Source: JANQRX01 sp963663975 | GTDB lineage: Bacteria > Pseudomonadota > Alphaproteobacteria > Rhizobiales > Kaistiaceae | Assembly: GCA_963663975.2 (NCBI GenBank) | Contig: CAXXRA010000015.1 | Span: 1,550,001-1,614,000 of the forward strand | Reading direction: 5' to 3' | Length of the DNA stretch: 64,000 nucleotides | In this document: positions 1 through 9,229 of the stretch, in pieces | Layout: the number at the start of each line of letters is the position of its first letter | Position numbering within the stretch: position 1 is the stretch's first letter | Notes under the pieces: model-generated | What the model was told of the DNA's origin: nothing | The model's input: only the letters and a program-made list of their open reading frames with translations | Databases searched by the model: none | Made by a program: the position numbers and the translations under genes

Positions 1-2986
1 CCCCAGGGCTCTGGTCGCCCAGTGCCTCGTCGAGAAAGGCACGAAGCTGGGCCAGATGCTTGGACGCCAAGCCGCTGGCCGTCGCCGCCGAAGCCGAACG
101 GCCGACATAGCGCGGTCGGGGCGACTTCGCCTTGACCCGCGCCAGCACCCATTCGAGATAGGGCTCGGCGAAGGTCCAGGCGCCCATGTTCTTCGGTTCT
201 TCCTGGCACCATACCATGTCGGCCTGGGGGAAACGCCCCAACTCCTTGATCAGCGCCTTGGCCGGGAACGGATAGAGCTGCTCGAGGCGGAGCAGATAGA
301 CGTCGTCGATACCGCGTTTGTTGCGATCCTCGAGCAGATCGAAATAGACCTTGCCCGAGCACATCACCACGCGACGGACCTTATCGTCGGCGACCAGTTC
401 GACCGGGCTGTCGGGATCGCTTTCCGCGTCGTCCCAGAGCAGACGGTGGAAGGTGCTGTCCGGCCCCATTTCCTCCAGCCGAGACACGGCGCGCTTGTGA
501 CGCAGGAGGGATTTCGGGGTCATGACGATCAGCGGCTTGCGGAATTCGCGTTTTTGCTGGCGCCGCAGTGAATGGAAGTAGTTGGACGGCGTGGTCAGAT
601 TGACCACCTGCATGTTGTCTTCGGCACACAACTGAAGGAACCGCTCCAGCCGCGCCGATGAATGCTCCGGCCCCTGGCCCTCATAACCGTGCGGCAGCAG
701 CAGCACGAGGCCGGACATGCGCAGCCATTTTTTCTCACCGGCCGAAATGAATTGGTCGATGACCACTTGGGCGCCGTTGGCGAAGTCGCCGAACTGGGCC
801 TCCCACAGCGTCAGCGCGTCCGGCTCGGCCAACGAGTAGCCGTACTCGAATCCGAGCACCGCGACCTCCGACAGCATCGAATTGATCACCTCGAACCGCG
901 CCTGCTTGTCGGCCAGGTGGTTGAGCGACACGTAGCGGGTCTCGTCCTGCTGGTCGTAGAGCACCGAATGGCGTTGCGAGAAGGTTCCGCGCTCGCTGTC
1001 CTGGCCCGACAGGCGAATGCGCGTTCCTTCCGCCAGCAGCGATCCCAGGGCCAGCGCCTCGGCGGTTGCCCAATCGATGCCGGCACCGGCCTCCACCGTC
1101 TTCCTGCGATTGTCGAGAAAACGCTGGGCGGTACGGTGGACTGAGAAGCCTTCGGCCACGTTGGTGAGCTTGGCGCCAATGTCACGCAGCGCTTCCACCG
1201 GCACGCCGGTCACCCCGCGACGCGGCTGGTCACCCACCTCGGCAACCTTGAGGCCGGACCATGCACCGTCGAGCCAATCGGCCTTGTTGGGGCGATAGCT
1301 TTCGCGGGCCTCGAATTCCACATCCAGTTTGGCTCGCCAGCTATCCTTCATCTCTTCGACCTCGCCGGAGGTCACCGCGCCCTCGGCGATCAGCTTGTCG
1401 CCGTAAATCTCCAAGGTCGTCGGATGCTTGGCGATCCGTTCGTACATCAGCGGCTGGGTGAAGGCAGGCTCGTCACCCTCATTGTGTCCGAACCGTCGAT
1501 AGCAGAACATATCGACGACCACCGGCTTGTGAAATTTCTGGCGGAACTCGATCGCGACCTTGGCGGCGTAGACAACCGATTCCGGATCATCCCCATTGGC
1601 GTGCAGGATCGGAGCCTCAACCATCTTGGCGATGTCGGACGGGTAGGGCGAAGACCGGGCGAACCGTGGATTGGTGGTGAAGCCGATCTGGTTGTTGATG
1701 ATGAAGTGGATCGATCCCGCGGTGCGGTGGCCGCGCAATTCGGACAGGCCGAAACACTCGGCGACCACGCCCTGGCCGGCAAAAGCGGCGTCGCCGTGGA
1801 TCAGCAATGGCAGGACGCGCGAGCGCTGATCGAGCGGGATCAACTCGGCATCGGGATCGTCGCAGCATTGATCCTGCTTCGCCCGCGCCTTACCCAGCAC
1901 CACCGGATCGACGATCTCCAGATGCGAAGGATTGGCGGTCAGCGACAGATGCACGTTGTTGCCGCCGAACTCCCGGTCCGACGAGGCGCCGAGATGGTAT
2001 TTGACGTCGCCGGAGCCGACGACATCCTGGGGTGAGGACGATCCGCCGGTGAATTCGTTGAAGATCGCGCGGTGGGGCTTGCCCATGACGTGGGCAAGCA
2101 CGTTGAGCCGCCCGCGATGGGCCATGCCGAGAACGATTTCCTGCAGGCCGAGTTGACCGCCGCGCTTGATCACCTGCTCGAGCGCCGGCACCAGCGATTC
2201 ACTGCCGTCGAGCCCGAAGCGCTTGGTTCCGGTGTATTTGACGTTGAGGAATTTCTCGAAGCCCACCGCCTCGATCAGCTTCCTCAGGATGGCCTTCCTG
2301 CCCTCTGTGGTAAAAGCGATGCCCTTGTCGGGACCCTCGATGCGCTGCTGGATCCAGGCTTTCTGTTCGGCGTCCGAAATGTGCATGAATTCGACACCCA
2401 GGGTCGAGCAATAGGTGCGATCCAGTATCGCGACCATTTCGGGAATGGTGGCGAACTCCAGCCCGAGGACGTTGTCGAGGAAAATCCGGCGGCCATAGTC
2501 GGCTTCGGTAAAACCGTAATTGGCCGGGTCGAGTTCGACTTCGCTCTCGTGGCGCGCCAGCCCGAGCGGATCAAGATCGGCGTGGAAATGCCCGCGCATG
2601 CGATAGGCGCGGATCATCATCAGCGCCCCCATCGAATCGCGCGTGGCCTGTTGGACGTCGTCGGCGGTGAGCTCGGCGCCGCGCTGGGTCACGCCGGCCT
2701 GGATACGCTCGCCAATCTTTTCCTCAAGCCCCGAGACGTCGCCGCCGAGCGCCGCGATCAGATCGCCGTCGCCGGGCGGCGGCCAGCCAGCCCGTCCCCA
2801 TGTCGGCCCGTTGTGCCCGGCCTCGCCGGGAACCTCCTTCAGTCCCTCGAAGAAGGCTCGCCACTCCTGGTCGACCGATGCCGGGTCGCGGCCATATCTG
2901 GCGCGCAGGTCCTCCAGATAGGGTGCGTTGGCGCCATAGAGGAAGGATGTCGCCGCAAAGGCCTGGTTCGCGTCTTGCCGTGCCAT
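1..2986 (-). CDS. sucA: 2-oxoglutarate dehydrogenase E1 component (3' end just outside window)
   Basis: Thiamine-diphosphate E1 subunit of the 2-oxoglutarate dehydrogenase complex, which decarboxylates 2-oxoglutarate in the TCA cycle. 995 codons lie in the window without a stop. The start MARQDANQAF and an N-terminal LRARYGRDPASVDQEW helix (E2-binding segment in the family) are present, followed by HRGRLN near residue 289, GDAAFAGQG near 398 and the NNQIGF part of the ThDP motif near 430. The last residues, HLAQLRAFLDEALG, are the usual C-terminus, so only a few codons are missing. It is the last gene visible in the zapE-mdh-sucCD-sucA series. sucB and lpd would be expected beyond the left edge. 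The Shine-Dalgarno is weak, and a short hairpin (GCGCAG/CTGCGC, 3032-3050) lies in the gap to sucD. Confidence 0.95.
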   Translation of the reverse strand, partial: MARQDANQAFAATSFLYGANAPYLEDLRARYGRDPASVDQEWRAFFEGLKEVPGEAGHNGPTWGRAGWPPPGDGDLIAALGGDVSGLEEKIGERIQAGVTQRGAELTADDVQQATRDSMGALMMIRAYRMRGHFHADLDPLGLARHESEVELDPANYGFTEADYGRRIFLDNVLGLEFATIPEMVAILDRTYCSTLGVEFMHISDAEQKAWIQQRIEGPDKGIAFTTEGRKAILRKLIEAVGFEKFLNVKYTGTKRFGLDGSESLVPALEQVIKRGGQLGLQEIVLGMAHRGRLNVLAHVMGKPHRAIFNEFTGGSSSPQDVVGSGDVKYHLGASSDREFGGNNVHLSLTANPSHLEIVDPVVLGKARAKQDQCCDDPDAELIPLDQRSRVLPLLIHGDAAFAGQGVVAECFGLSELRGHRTAGSIHFIINNQIGFTTNPRFARSSPYPSDIAKMVEAPILHANGDDPESVVYAAKVAIEFRQKFHKPVVVDMFCYRRFGHNEGDEPAFTQPLMYERIAKHPTTLEIYGDKLIAEGAVTSGEVEEMKDSWRAKLDVEFEARESYRPNKADWLDGAWSGLKVAEVGDQPRRGVTGVPVEALRDIGAKLTNVAEGFSVHRTAQRFLDNRRKTVEAGAGIDWATAEALALGSLLAEGTRIRLSGQDSERGTFSQRHSVLYDQQDETRYVSLNHLADKQARFEVINSMLSEVAVLGFEYGYSLAEPDALTLWEAQFGDFANGAQVVIDQFISAGEKKWLRMSGLVLLLPHGYEGQGPEHSSARLERFLQLCAEDNMQVVNLTTPSNYFHSLRRQQKREFRKPLIVMTPKSLLRHKRAVSRLEEMGPDSTFHRLLWDDAESDPDSPVELVADDKVRRVVMCSGKVYFDLLEDRNKRGIDDVYLLRLEQLYPFPAKALIKELGRFPQADMVWCQEEPKNMGAWTFAEPYLEWVLARVKAKSPRPRYVGRSASAATASGLASKHLAQLRAFLDEALGDQSPG

Positions 2987-3098
2987 GTTTTTTTTCGCGG
3001 GGGGATGTGTTGCCCCTGTGCTCTTCACGTTGCGCAGCCACAAGCTGCGCTCTGAACCGCCAGAGTCAACCCGGTGGCCCTTGATTTGGGTTAACCAG

Positions 3099-3983
3099 TC
3101 ACCGCTTCAAGAGTTCCTGCAGCGTGTCGCCGATCCGCGCCGGCGAGTCGGCCACCGTGATGCCGGACGATTTCATCGCCTCGATCTTGTCGTCGGCGCC
3201 GCCACGACCACCGGCGATGATGGCACCGGCATGTCCCATGCGGCGGCCCGGCGGCGCCGTACGCCCGGCAATGAAGCCGACCACCGGCTTGGCGCGGCCG
3301 CGTGCCGCCTCATCCTTGAGGAATTTAGCCGCGTCCTCCTCGGACGATCCGCCGATCTCGCCGATCATCACCACCGATTCGGTGGCCTCGTCGGCCAGGA
3401 AAAGTTCAAGAACCTCGATGAAGTCCATGCCCTTGACCGGATCGCCCCCGATGCCGACGGCGGTGGTCTGGCCGAGGCCGGCATTGGTGGTCTGGAACAC
3501 CGCCTCATAGGTCAGCGTGCCCGATCGCGATACGATTCCGACCGATCCCTTGGCGAAGATGTTGCCCGGCATGATGCCGATCTTGCACTGGCTCGCCGTC
3601 ATCACGCCGGGGCAATTGGGTCCGACCAGTCGGCTGCCGCTGCCGGTCAGCGCGCGTTTGACCCGGACCATGTCGAGGACCGGGATACCTTCGGTGATGC
3701 ACACGATCAGCGAAATCTCCGCCGCCACCGATTCCAGGATGGCGTCGGCGGCAAAGGGCGGCGGCACATAAATCACGCTAGCATCAGCACCGGTCGCCGC
3801 TTTGGCTTGCACCACGGTATCGAAGACCGGCAGGTCGAGATGGGACCGGCCGCCCTTGCCCGGTGAGGTACCGCCGACCAGCTTTGTGCCGTAGGCCAGC
3901 GCCTCTTCGGAGTGGAAGGTCGCGGTTTTTCCGGTGAAGCCCTGGCAGATGACCCGCGTGTCGGCGTCGATAAGGATGGCCAT
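3099..3983 (-). CDS. sucD: succinyl-CoA synthetase alpha subunit
   Basis: Alpha subunit of ADP/GDP-forming succinyl-CoA ligase, the substrate-level phosphorylation step of the TCA cycle. It has 294 residues, a normal length. Visible motifs are the CoA-binding Rossmann segment with GFTGKTATFH (15-24), GPNCPG (121-126) and the phosphohistidine loop RRMGHAGAI, with the catalytic His near residue 251. The start codon touches a dispersed repeat. The only Shine-Dalgarno-like string upstream (GAAAGG, 10 nt from ATG) lies inside the inverted end of that repeat. It is the partner of sucC immediately upstream. Confidence 0.95.
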   Translation of the reverse strand: MAILIDADTRVICQGFTGKTATFHSEEALAYGTKLVGGTSPGKGGRSHLDLPVFDTVVQAKAATGADASVIYVPPPFAADAILESVAAEISLIVCITEGIPVLDMVRVKRALTGSGSRLVGPNCPGVMTASQCKIGIMPGNIFAKGSVGIVSRSGTLTYEAVFQTTNAGLGQTTAVGIGGDPVKGMDFIEVLELFLADEATESVVMIGEIGGSSEEDAAKFLKDEAARGRAKPVVGFIAGRTAPPGRRMGHAGAIIAGGRGGADDKIEAMKSSGITVADSPARIGDTLQELLKR

Positions 3984-3984
3984 T

Positions 3985-4112
3985 TAGGGACCTTTCGATC
4001 AACTCGGGGTCAATTCTGTTTCACGATTGGCGAGGCGAACAGTCGTCGAAAAGATCGACGGGCGATGCTTGCCGATCGTTCCAGATTGGTTCGACGTTGG
4101 GCGCCCGCTCTC
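3985..4112 (+). repeat. MITE-like repeat copy 1 (left part only)
   Basis: Partial copy of the dispersed family, in the sucC-sucD gap. The end TAGGGaCCTTTCGATCAACTC is a diverged version of the usual TAGAGCCCTTTCGACCAACTC. The following 90 bases match the left arm of the copy at 25177-25450. The right end is missing. The element begins 2 nt upstream of the sucD start codon and supplies its likely ribosome-binding site. Confidence 0.8.
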
Positions 4113-4162
4113 TATCCGCTTGCCTGCTTGGGCGCCGCGCCGGTCGGGTCGGGACGTCAACA

Positions 4163-5362
4163 TCAAGCGCTTTCGCCGACCGCAGCCACGACCTTCTGGG
4201 CCGCATCGTCGAGGTCGCTGGCATTGATCACATTCAATCCGGACTCGGCGATCATCTGCTTGCCCTGATCGACATTGGTGCCCTCCAGCCGGACCACCAG
4301 CGGGACTTCGAGGCCGACCCCGCGCACCGCCGCGACGATCCCCGAGGCGATCACGTCACAGCGCATGATGCCGCCGAAGATGTTGACCAGAATGCCCTTC
4401 ACCTTCGGATCGGCGGTGATGATCTTGAAGGCCGCGATCACCTTTTCCTTGCTCGCACCGCCGCCCACGTCGAGAAAATTGGCCGGCTCGGCGCCGTAGA
4501 GCTTGATGATATCCATCGTCGCCATGGCCAGCCCGGCGCCGTTGACCATGCAGCCGATGGTGCCGTCCAGCGCCACATAGCTGAGCCCGTTATCCGCCGC
4601 CTCGACCTCCTTGGGATCTTCCTCGTCGGGGTCGCGCAGCGCCGCCATGTCCGGCTGGCGGAACATGGCGTTGTCGTCGAAGTTGATCTTGGCGTCGAGG
4701 CAGACGAGGCGTTCGTCGACCGTCACGATCAGCGGATTGATCTCCAACAGGCTCATGTCGCGGGCAAGGAAGGCTTCATACAGCGTCCCGATCAGGCGCC
4801 CGCACTGCTTGGCCAGCGCGCCCGACAGTCCGAGCCCGACGGCCAGGTTCATGCCGATATAGGGGGTATAGCCGGTCGCCGGATCGACGCGCGCGGTGAT
4901 GATCTTGTCCGGCGCCGTGGCCGCCACCTCCTCGATGTCCATGCCCCCCTCCTGGGAAGCGATGAAGGCGATCCGGCTGGCTTCGCGGTCGACCAGGCAG
5001 GACAGATAGAGCTCACGCTCGATCTCGGAGCCATCCTCGACATAGAGCCGGCGAACCGTCCGGCCGTCGGGCCCGGTCTGCTTGGTGACCAGGGTGCGGT
5101 TGAGCATGGCCTCAGCGTTGTCGACGACCTCATCGACCGATCTGGTCAGGCGAACACCGCCGCCCTCGCCGCTGTCGGCACCGACGAACCGGCCCTTGCC
5201 GCGGCCGCCGGCGTGGATCTGCGCCTTGACGACCCAGACCGGGCCGCCGAGGTCTTCGGCCGCCTTTCTTGCGTCCTGAGGCGCAAGCACCGCGACCCCA
5301 TCGGGAACCGGAGCGCCGAACGATTTCAGGACCGCCTTGGCCTGATATTCGTGGATGTTCAT
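4163..5362 (-). CDS. sucC: succinyl-CoA synthetase beta subunit
   Basis: Beta (ATP-grasp) subunit of succinyl-CoA ligase, partner of SucD. I place the start at MNIHEYQAK, the conserved family N-terminus, giving 399 residues. An in-frame ATG 42 nt further upstream lies in the repeat and is not credible. The ATP-grasp loop AGGRGKG is at 51-57, and NIFGGIMRCDVIA, typical of the C-terminal CoA-ligase domain, is near 320. A GGGGG/GGGGC purine run precedes the ATG. The gene lies in the mdh-sucC-sucD-sucA series. Confidence 0.95.
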   Translation of the reverse strand: MNIHEYQAKAVLKSFGAPVPDGVAVLAPQDARKAAEDLGGPVWVVKAQIHAGGRGKGRFVGADSGEGGGVRLTRSVDEVVDNAEAMLNRTLVTKQTGPDGRTVRRLYVEDGSEIERELYLSCLVDREASRIAFIASQEGGMDIEEVAATAPDKIITARVDPATGYTPYIGMNLAVGLGLSGALAKQCGRLIGTLYEAFLARDMSLLEINPLIVTVDERLVCLDAKINFDDNAMFRQPDMAALRDPDEEDPKEVEAADNGLSYVALDGTIGCMVNGAGLAMATMDIIKLYGAEPANFLDVGGGASKEKVIAAFKIITADPKVKGILVNIFGGIMRCDVIASGIVAAVRGVGLEVPLVVRLEGTNVDQGKQMIAESGLNVINASDLDDAAQKVVAAVGESA

Positions 5363-5386
5363 GGAGCCCCGTCTTCCCCCAGGCCC

Positions 5387-5574
5387 TAAAGCCCTTTCAA
5401 CCAACTCTGAGTCAATTCTGTTTCTCGATCGGCGAGGCGAAGGGACGGGCTATTTTGCGCCAATTCCGGCGCCAAGTCCCTCGACCGTATCCGGATACGG
5501 TCATCGAAGCTTGACTTGATCTTGTCACAAAATCGCTCCGTCAGAATGGCTCAGAGTTGGTTGAAAGGGCTTTA
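5387..5574 (+). repeat. MITE-like repeat copy 2 (188 bp, both ends)
   Basis: Copy with both inverted ends, TAAAGCCCTTTCAACCAACTC and its complement GAGTTGGTTGAAAGGGCTTTA, filling the gap between mdh and sucC. Internal landmarks shared with other copies are GATCGGCGAGGCG, GTATCCGGATACGGTCATCG and CACAAAATCGCTCCGTCAGA. It is about 85 bp shorter than the 273-bp copies because part of the left arm is absent. Confidence 0.9.
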
Positions 5575-5576
5575 AC

Positions 5577-6542
5577 CTATCTGCCGAGCGAGGGAGCGAT
5601 CTTGATGCAGGCCTCGATCAGGCCCTCGACCGCATCGACCGAGTTTTGGAACATGGCCCGTTCGGACTTGTTGAGGTCGATCTCGATGATCCGTTCGATG
5701 CCGCGCGCTCCGATCACGACGGGCACGCCGACATAGCGGTCGCGGACCCCGTATTCGCCCTTCAGGCTTGCCGCGCAGGTCAACACCCGCTTCTTGTCTC
5801 TGAGGTAGCTTTCGGCCATGGCGATGGCGGCGTGGGCCGGTGCGTAATAGGCCGACCCGGTCTTGAGCAGAGCGACGATCTCGGCCCCGCCGTCCCGCGT
5901 TCGCTGCACGATCTCCTCGATGCGCTTCTTGGTCGCCCACCCCATGCTGACCAGGTCCGGCAGCGGGATCCCCGCTACCGCGGTGTAGCGGGTCAGCGGC
6001 ACCATGGTGTCGCCGTGGCCGCCGAGCACGAACGCAGTCACGTCCTCAACCGATACATCGAATTCGGAGGCAATGAAGTAGCGGAAGCGGGCGCTATCGA
6101 GCACGCCGGCCATGCCGACCACCATGTCCTTCGGCAGGCCGGAGAATTTCTGCAGCGCCCACACCATCGCGTCGAGCGGGTTGGTGATGCAGATAACGAA
6201 GGATTTGGGTGCGTATTTCTTGATGCCGGCGCCGACCTGCTCCATGACCTTGAGGTTGATCTCGATCAGGTCGTCGCGGCTCATGCCCGGCTTGCGTGGC
6301 ACACCGGCCGTCACAATGCAGACGTCGGCGCCCTGGATGGCAGCGTATTCCGATGCACCGGTGGACTTCAGGTCAAAACCGCCGACCGGAGAAGCCTCGG
6401 CGATGTCGAGTGCCTTGCCCTCGGGCACGCCTTCGACGACGTCGAACAGGACAACATCGCCAAGTTCCTTCAACCCGACCAAATGGGACAGCGTACCGCC
6501 GATCTGGCCGGCGCCGATCAACGCAATTCGCGCACGAGCCAT
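5577..6542 (-). CDS. mdh: malate dehydrogenase (LDH-like type)
   Basis: NAD-dependent malate dehydrogenase that oxidises malate to oxaloacetate. 321 residues. The Rossmann loop GAGQIGG is at 10-16. Substrate arginines fall in VPRKPGMSR (R83, R89), the conserved ITNPLD at 119-124, the Asp-Arg pair in LDSARFR (149-152) and the proton-accepting His in GGHGD (H176). This is the lactate-dehydrogenase-like MDH usual in alphaproteobacteria. AGGGG lies 2-6 nt before ATG. It sits between two repeat copies, downstream of zapE. Confidence 0.96.
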   Translation of the reverse strand: MARARIALIGAGQIGGTLSHLVGLKELGDVVLFDVVEGVPEGKALDIAEASPVGGFDLKSTGASEYAAIQGADVCIVTAGVPRKPGMSRDDLIEINLKVMEQVGAGIKKYAPKSFVICITNPLDAMVWALQKFSGLPKDMVVGMAGVLDSARFRYFIASEFDVSVEDVTAFVLGGHGDTMVPLTRYTAVAGIPLPDLVSMGWATKKRIEEIVQRTRDGGAEIVALLKTGSAYYAPAHAAIAMAESYLRDKKRVLTCAASLKGEYGVRDRYVGVPVVIGARGIERIIEIDLNKSERAMFQNSVDAVEGLIEACIKIAPSLGR

Positions 6543-6610
6543 ATGCCCCTGAACTCCGGTTTGGCACCCATGATGAACGAACCCGCGCCCGTCGGGTGCG
6601 CCGGGTTGAT

Positions 6611-6883
6611 TAGAGCGTTTTCGACCAACTCTGGGTCAATTCTGTTTCGCGATCGGCGAGGCGATCCGGCGTCGGAACGATCGAAGGGCGATGCTCGTGC
6701 ATCGTCCGAGATCGCTTCGGCGTTGGGCACCCGCCGATCGGAAACCCGGAGGGACGGGCTATTTTGCCCCAATTCCTACGTAAAGCCCCTCGACCGTATC
6801 CAGATACGCTCATCGAACCTTCATTTGATCTTGTCACAAAATCGCTCCGTCAGAATGGCTCAGAGTTGGTTGAAAGCGCTCTA
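6611..6883 (+). repeat. MITE-like repeat copy 3 (273 bp, complete)
   Basis: Complete copy between mdh and zapE. It starts TAGAGCGTTTTCGACCAACTC and ends GAGTTGGTTGAAAGCGCTCTA, which are inverted repeats. The terminal CTA, read on the minus strand, is the TAG stop codon of zapE. The left arm, a middle with CGTATCCAGATACGCTCATCG and the right arm with CGCTCCGTCAGAATGGCTC are all present. Confidence 0.93.
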
Positions 6884-8104
6884 ACCCGATTGCCGTGGCA
6901 GCGCAAGTGGTCCGGCCGGACCCGCCGCCGGTTGCTGTTCGACGCCGTGGGAGGCCGCCAGATAGGCCTGCGAACGCATCTCCGCCAGCCGGGAAACAGT
7001 ACGTTTGAAGGCCCAGGCCAGTTGGCCTGCGGCAGCGTACAGACCGGCGGGCTCGGTGGCCGCGGAGGCCACCAGCTTGACCCGGTGATCGTACAGCGTG
7101 TCGATCAGCAGCACGAAACGCCGAGCGACCTCGTGCCGTCCGGCGCCGATAATCGGTATGCGGTCGACGAACATGGTGTGAAAGGCCTGCGCCATGACCA
7201 GATAGTCGTTGGCGCCGAGCGGCCTTTCACAAAGGTCGCCGAAACCGAACCTGGCCACTCCGCAGGCCGACTTCGGAATCAGGATATCGCGTCCCTTGAA
7301 GCGGATCTTCGACGGCTCGCCGGGCGCACCGAGGGTGAGTTCGGTCCACAGCGCATCAAGCCCGGCGGTCGCATGGTCGTCCGCCGGCGTAAGATAGATC
7401 GGCTGGCCGCTCAGCATGCGCAGCCGGTAGTCGGTCCCGGCGTCGAAGCGCGCTACCGTCACCTGGCGCTGCAACAGATCGATGAAGGGCAGGAACAGGT
7501 CGCGGTTGAGACCCCCGCGGTAAAGATCATGCGGCGCGATGTTCGACGTCGCAACGAGAACGACTCCACGTTCGAACAGCGCCGAAAACAGCCGCGAAAG
7601 GATCATCGCGTCGGCGATATCGCTGACCGCGAACTCGTCCAGGCACAACAGGCGGATATCGCCGGCGATGGCCTCGGCAACCGGTGCGATCGGATCGCCC
7701 TTCTGTCTCCGGCCGAGGCGTTCCTCCTCCCGCACGGCGTGCACCCGGTCATGCACATCGCCCATGAATGCGTTGAAGTGGACGCGCCGTTTGGCGGCGA
7801 TCGGCGCCGCCTGGAAAAACATGTCCATCAGCATGGTCTTGCCGCGTCCGACGTCGCCGTAAAGGTAGAGCCCCTTGAGGCTTGGCGCCCGCTGCGGCAA
7901 CCACCGGCGAAGGAAGGACGGCTCGACCGCCTCGCTCAAAGCCTTGGCGATGTCATCGAATTGGGCCGCGGCCATGCGCTGGGCCGGATCGTCGGAGATA
8001 CGCCCCTCGACCACCATGGCGGTGTAGCGGTCGGCGACCGAGGCCGGATCGCCTGATTTCACGGCGATGGCCGGGAGCGTGGGCGCCATGGCCAGCGCCC
8101 GCAT
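6881..8104 (-). CDS. zapE: cell-division ATPase ZapE / AFG1 family
   Basis: AFG1-type AAA+ ATPase. In E. coli ZapE associates with the Z ring and the family links to membrane protein quality control. 407 residues. Walker A is GDVGRGKT (83-90), followed by LMDMFF, Walker B is LLCLDEF, and LVATSNI is the sensor segment. The family commonly sits directly upstream of mdh in alphaproteobacteria, as here. The stop codon TAG is formed by the end of a repeat copy, and a second copy begins 23 bp upstream of the start. Confidence 0.93.
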   Translation of the reverse strand: MRALAMAPTLPAIAVKSGDPASVADRYTAMVVEGRISDDPAQRMAAAQFDDIAKALSEAVEPSFLRRWLPQRAPSLKGLYLYGDVGRGKTMLMDMFFQAAPIAAKRRVHFNAFMGDVHDRVHAVREEERLGRRQKGDPIAPVAEAIAGDIRLLCLDEFAVSDIADAMILSRLFSALFERGVVLVATSNIAPHDLYRGGLNRDLFLPFIDLLQRQVTVARFDAGTDYRLRMLSGQPIYLTPADDHATAGLDALWTELTLGAPGEPSKIRFKGRDILIPKSACGVARFGFGDLCERPLGANDYLVMAQAFHTMFVDRIPIIGAGRHEVARRFVLLIDTLYDHRVKLVASAATEPAGLYAAAGQLAWAFKRTVSRLAEMRSQAYLAASHGVEQQPAAGPAGPLALPRQSG

Positions 8105-8127
8105 CTGCTGCGAAATCTCACCTGGTC

Positions 8128-8400
8128 TAGAGTCCTTTCGACCAACTCTGGGTCAATTCTGTTCCCGATTGGGGAGGCGACCCGGCGTCGAAACGATCGA
8201 GGGGCGATACCCACCATCGGTCCTGGATTGGTTCGGCGTTGGGCGGCCGCCAATCGAGAACCCGAAGGGACGGGCGATTTTTGCACCAATTCCGCCGCCA
8301 AGCTCCTCGATCGTATCCGGATACGCTCATCGAAGCTTGACTTGATCTTGTTACAAAATCGCTCCGTCAGAATGGCCCAGAGTTGGTTGAAAGGGCTCTA
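8128..8400 (+). repeat. MITE-like repeat copy 4 (273 bp, complete)
   Basis: Complete copy between zapE and the lipoprotein gene. Ends are TAGAGTCCTTTCGACCAACTC and GAGTTGGTTGAAAGGGCTCTA. The final CTA is the minus-strand stop codon of the lipoprotein gene. It has the same length and internal order as the copy at 6611-6883. Confidence 0.93.
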
Positions 8401-9030
8401 GCGTGAAAAGCTGACGCTTTCGCCCTGGCCTACGGTCTGGCCGTCAAAACGGCCATTGCCCAACGACTGAAGCCGCGCAACGGGCGTGCCGCCCTGCCCC
8501 GACAGCACGACCTGGTCGCCCTGCAGGTTCCACGCCGTGATAGATTTCAGCGTCTCGTCCGCACAGCCGCGCGTCGATGCCCGGTAACCGCCGGTCCAGC
8601 TGGTCAGCGTCATGAACAGCTGACAGGAATCGCCGCTGGCGGTGATCGTCCATCCGCCGAGCAGATCGGTGCGGCCGATGCCGCTCGCCGAGGGAGCCAC
8701 CGTGGCGCCCGACGCCAGCGCGGTCTGTTGCGGTTGGGTTCCCGGCAGCGGTTCGAATGGCTGCTGCGTGGTCCCGGTGACAGTCGACGACGGTGCCTGC
8801 ACGAAACGGTCGCTCGGAGGCACGCCGGTTTGCGGCAGGAAGGGATCCTGCTGGGTGGTTGTCCCCGGCGGCGGCAGCGCCGCGGTCTCGACCGGCGGAA
8901 CCACCGCGGGACCGATCGTCTCCGGCGGCGGCTCTGGGCGGTTGAACACACGCAGCCCGATCGCGCCGATGGAGCCACAGCCGGCAAGCATCATGGCCAT
9001 CGCAATCGGTGCGGCAAATCTGATCGCCAT
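8398..9030 (-). CDS. AprI/Inh-type protease-inhibitor-like outer-membrane lipoprotein
   Basis: Start chosen at MAIRFAAP because it gives a lipoprotein signal peptide ending in the lipobox LAGC (Cys17) and has AAGGGAC 12 nt upstream. 210 residues. A Pro/Thr/Gln-rich linker (about 30-110) precedes a C-terminal beta-barrel-like domain with LLGGWTIT, SCQLFMTL and RGCADETLKSITAW, resembling the Inh/Omp19 family (inhibitors of secreted metalloproteases and outer-membrane lipoproteins of alphaproteobacteria). The two Cys residues of the domain could form the family disulfide. Its place between sdhB and zapE implies no functional link. Confidence 0.75.
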   Translation of the reverse strand: MAIRFAAPIAMAMMLAGCGSIGAIGLRVFNRPEPPPETIGPAVVPPVETAALPPPGTTTQQDPFLPQTGVPPSDRFVQAPSSTVTGTTQQPFEPLPGTQPQQTALASGATVAPSASGIGRTDLLGGWTITASGDSCQLFMTLTSWTGGYRASTRGCADETLKSITAWNLQGDQVVLSGQGGTPVARLQSLGNGRFDGQTVGQGESVSFSR

Positions 9031-9229
9031 AGGCGATGGTCCCTTGTTCGTCGGTTGCGTTGCCGCCGGTGGTCGACAATTCAGCATTGTCGGTCCCAAT
9101 TGCAGCCGCTTTCGAGCATGGCTTTGGGTGCTAGCACAGAACGTCCGCGGAAACGAGCTATTGCGGGGTTCCGAAAAAATGGCCGGTGCCGCCTCCGACC
9201 GACGAGTTCAGCCAATCGCCGGGGTCGTT

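Noticed and set aside
4097..5389. Long plus-strand open frame of 430 codons opposite sucC
   Set aside because: Its translation is His/Asp/Gly/Arg-rich without any family motif, typical of the antisense of GC-rich genes; sucC on the minus strand explains the region.
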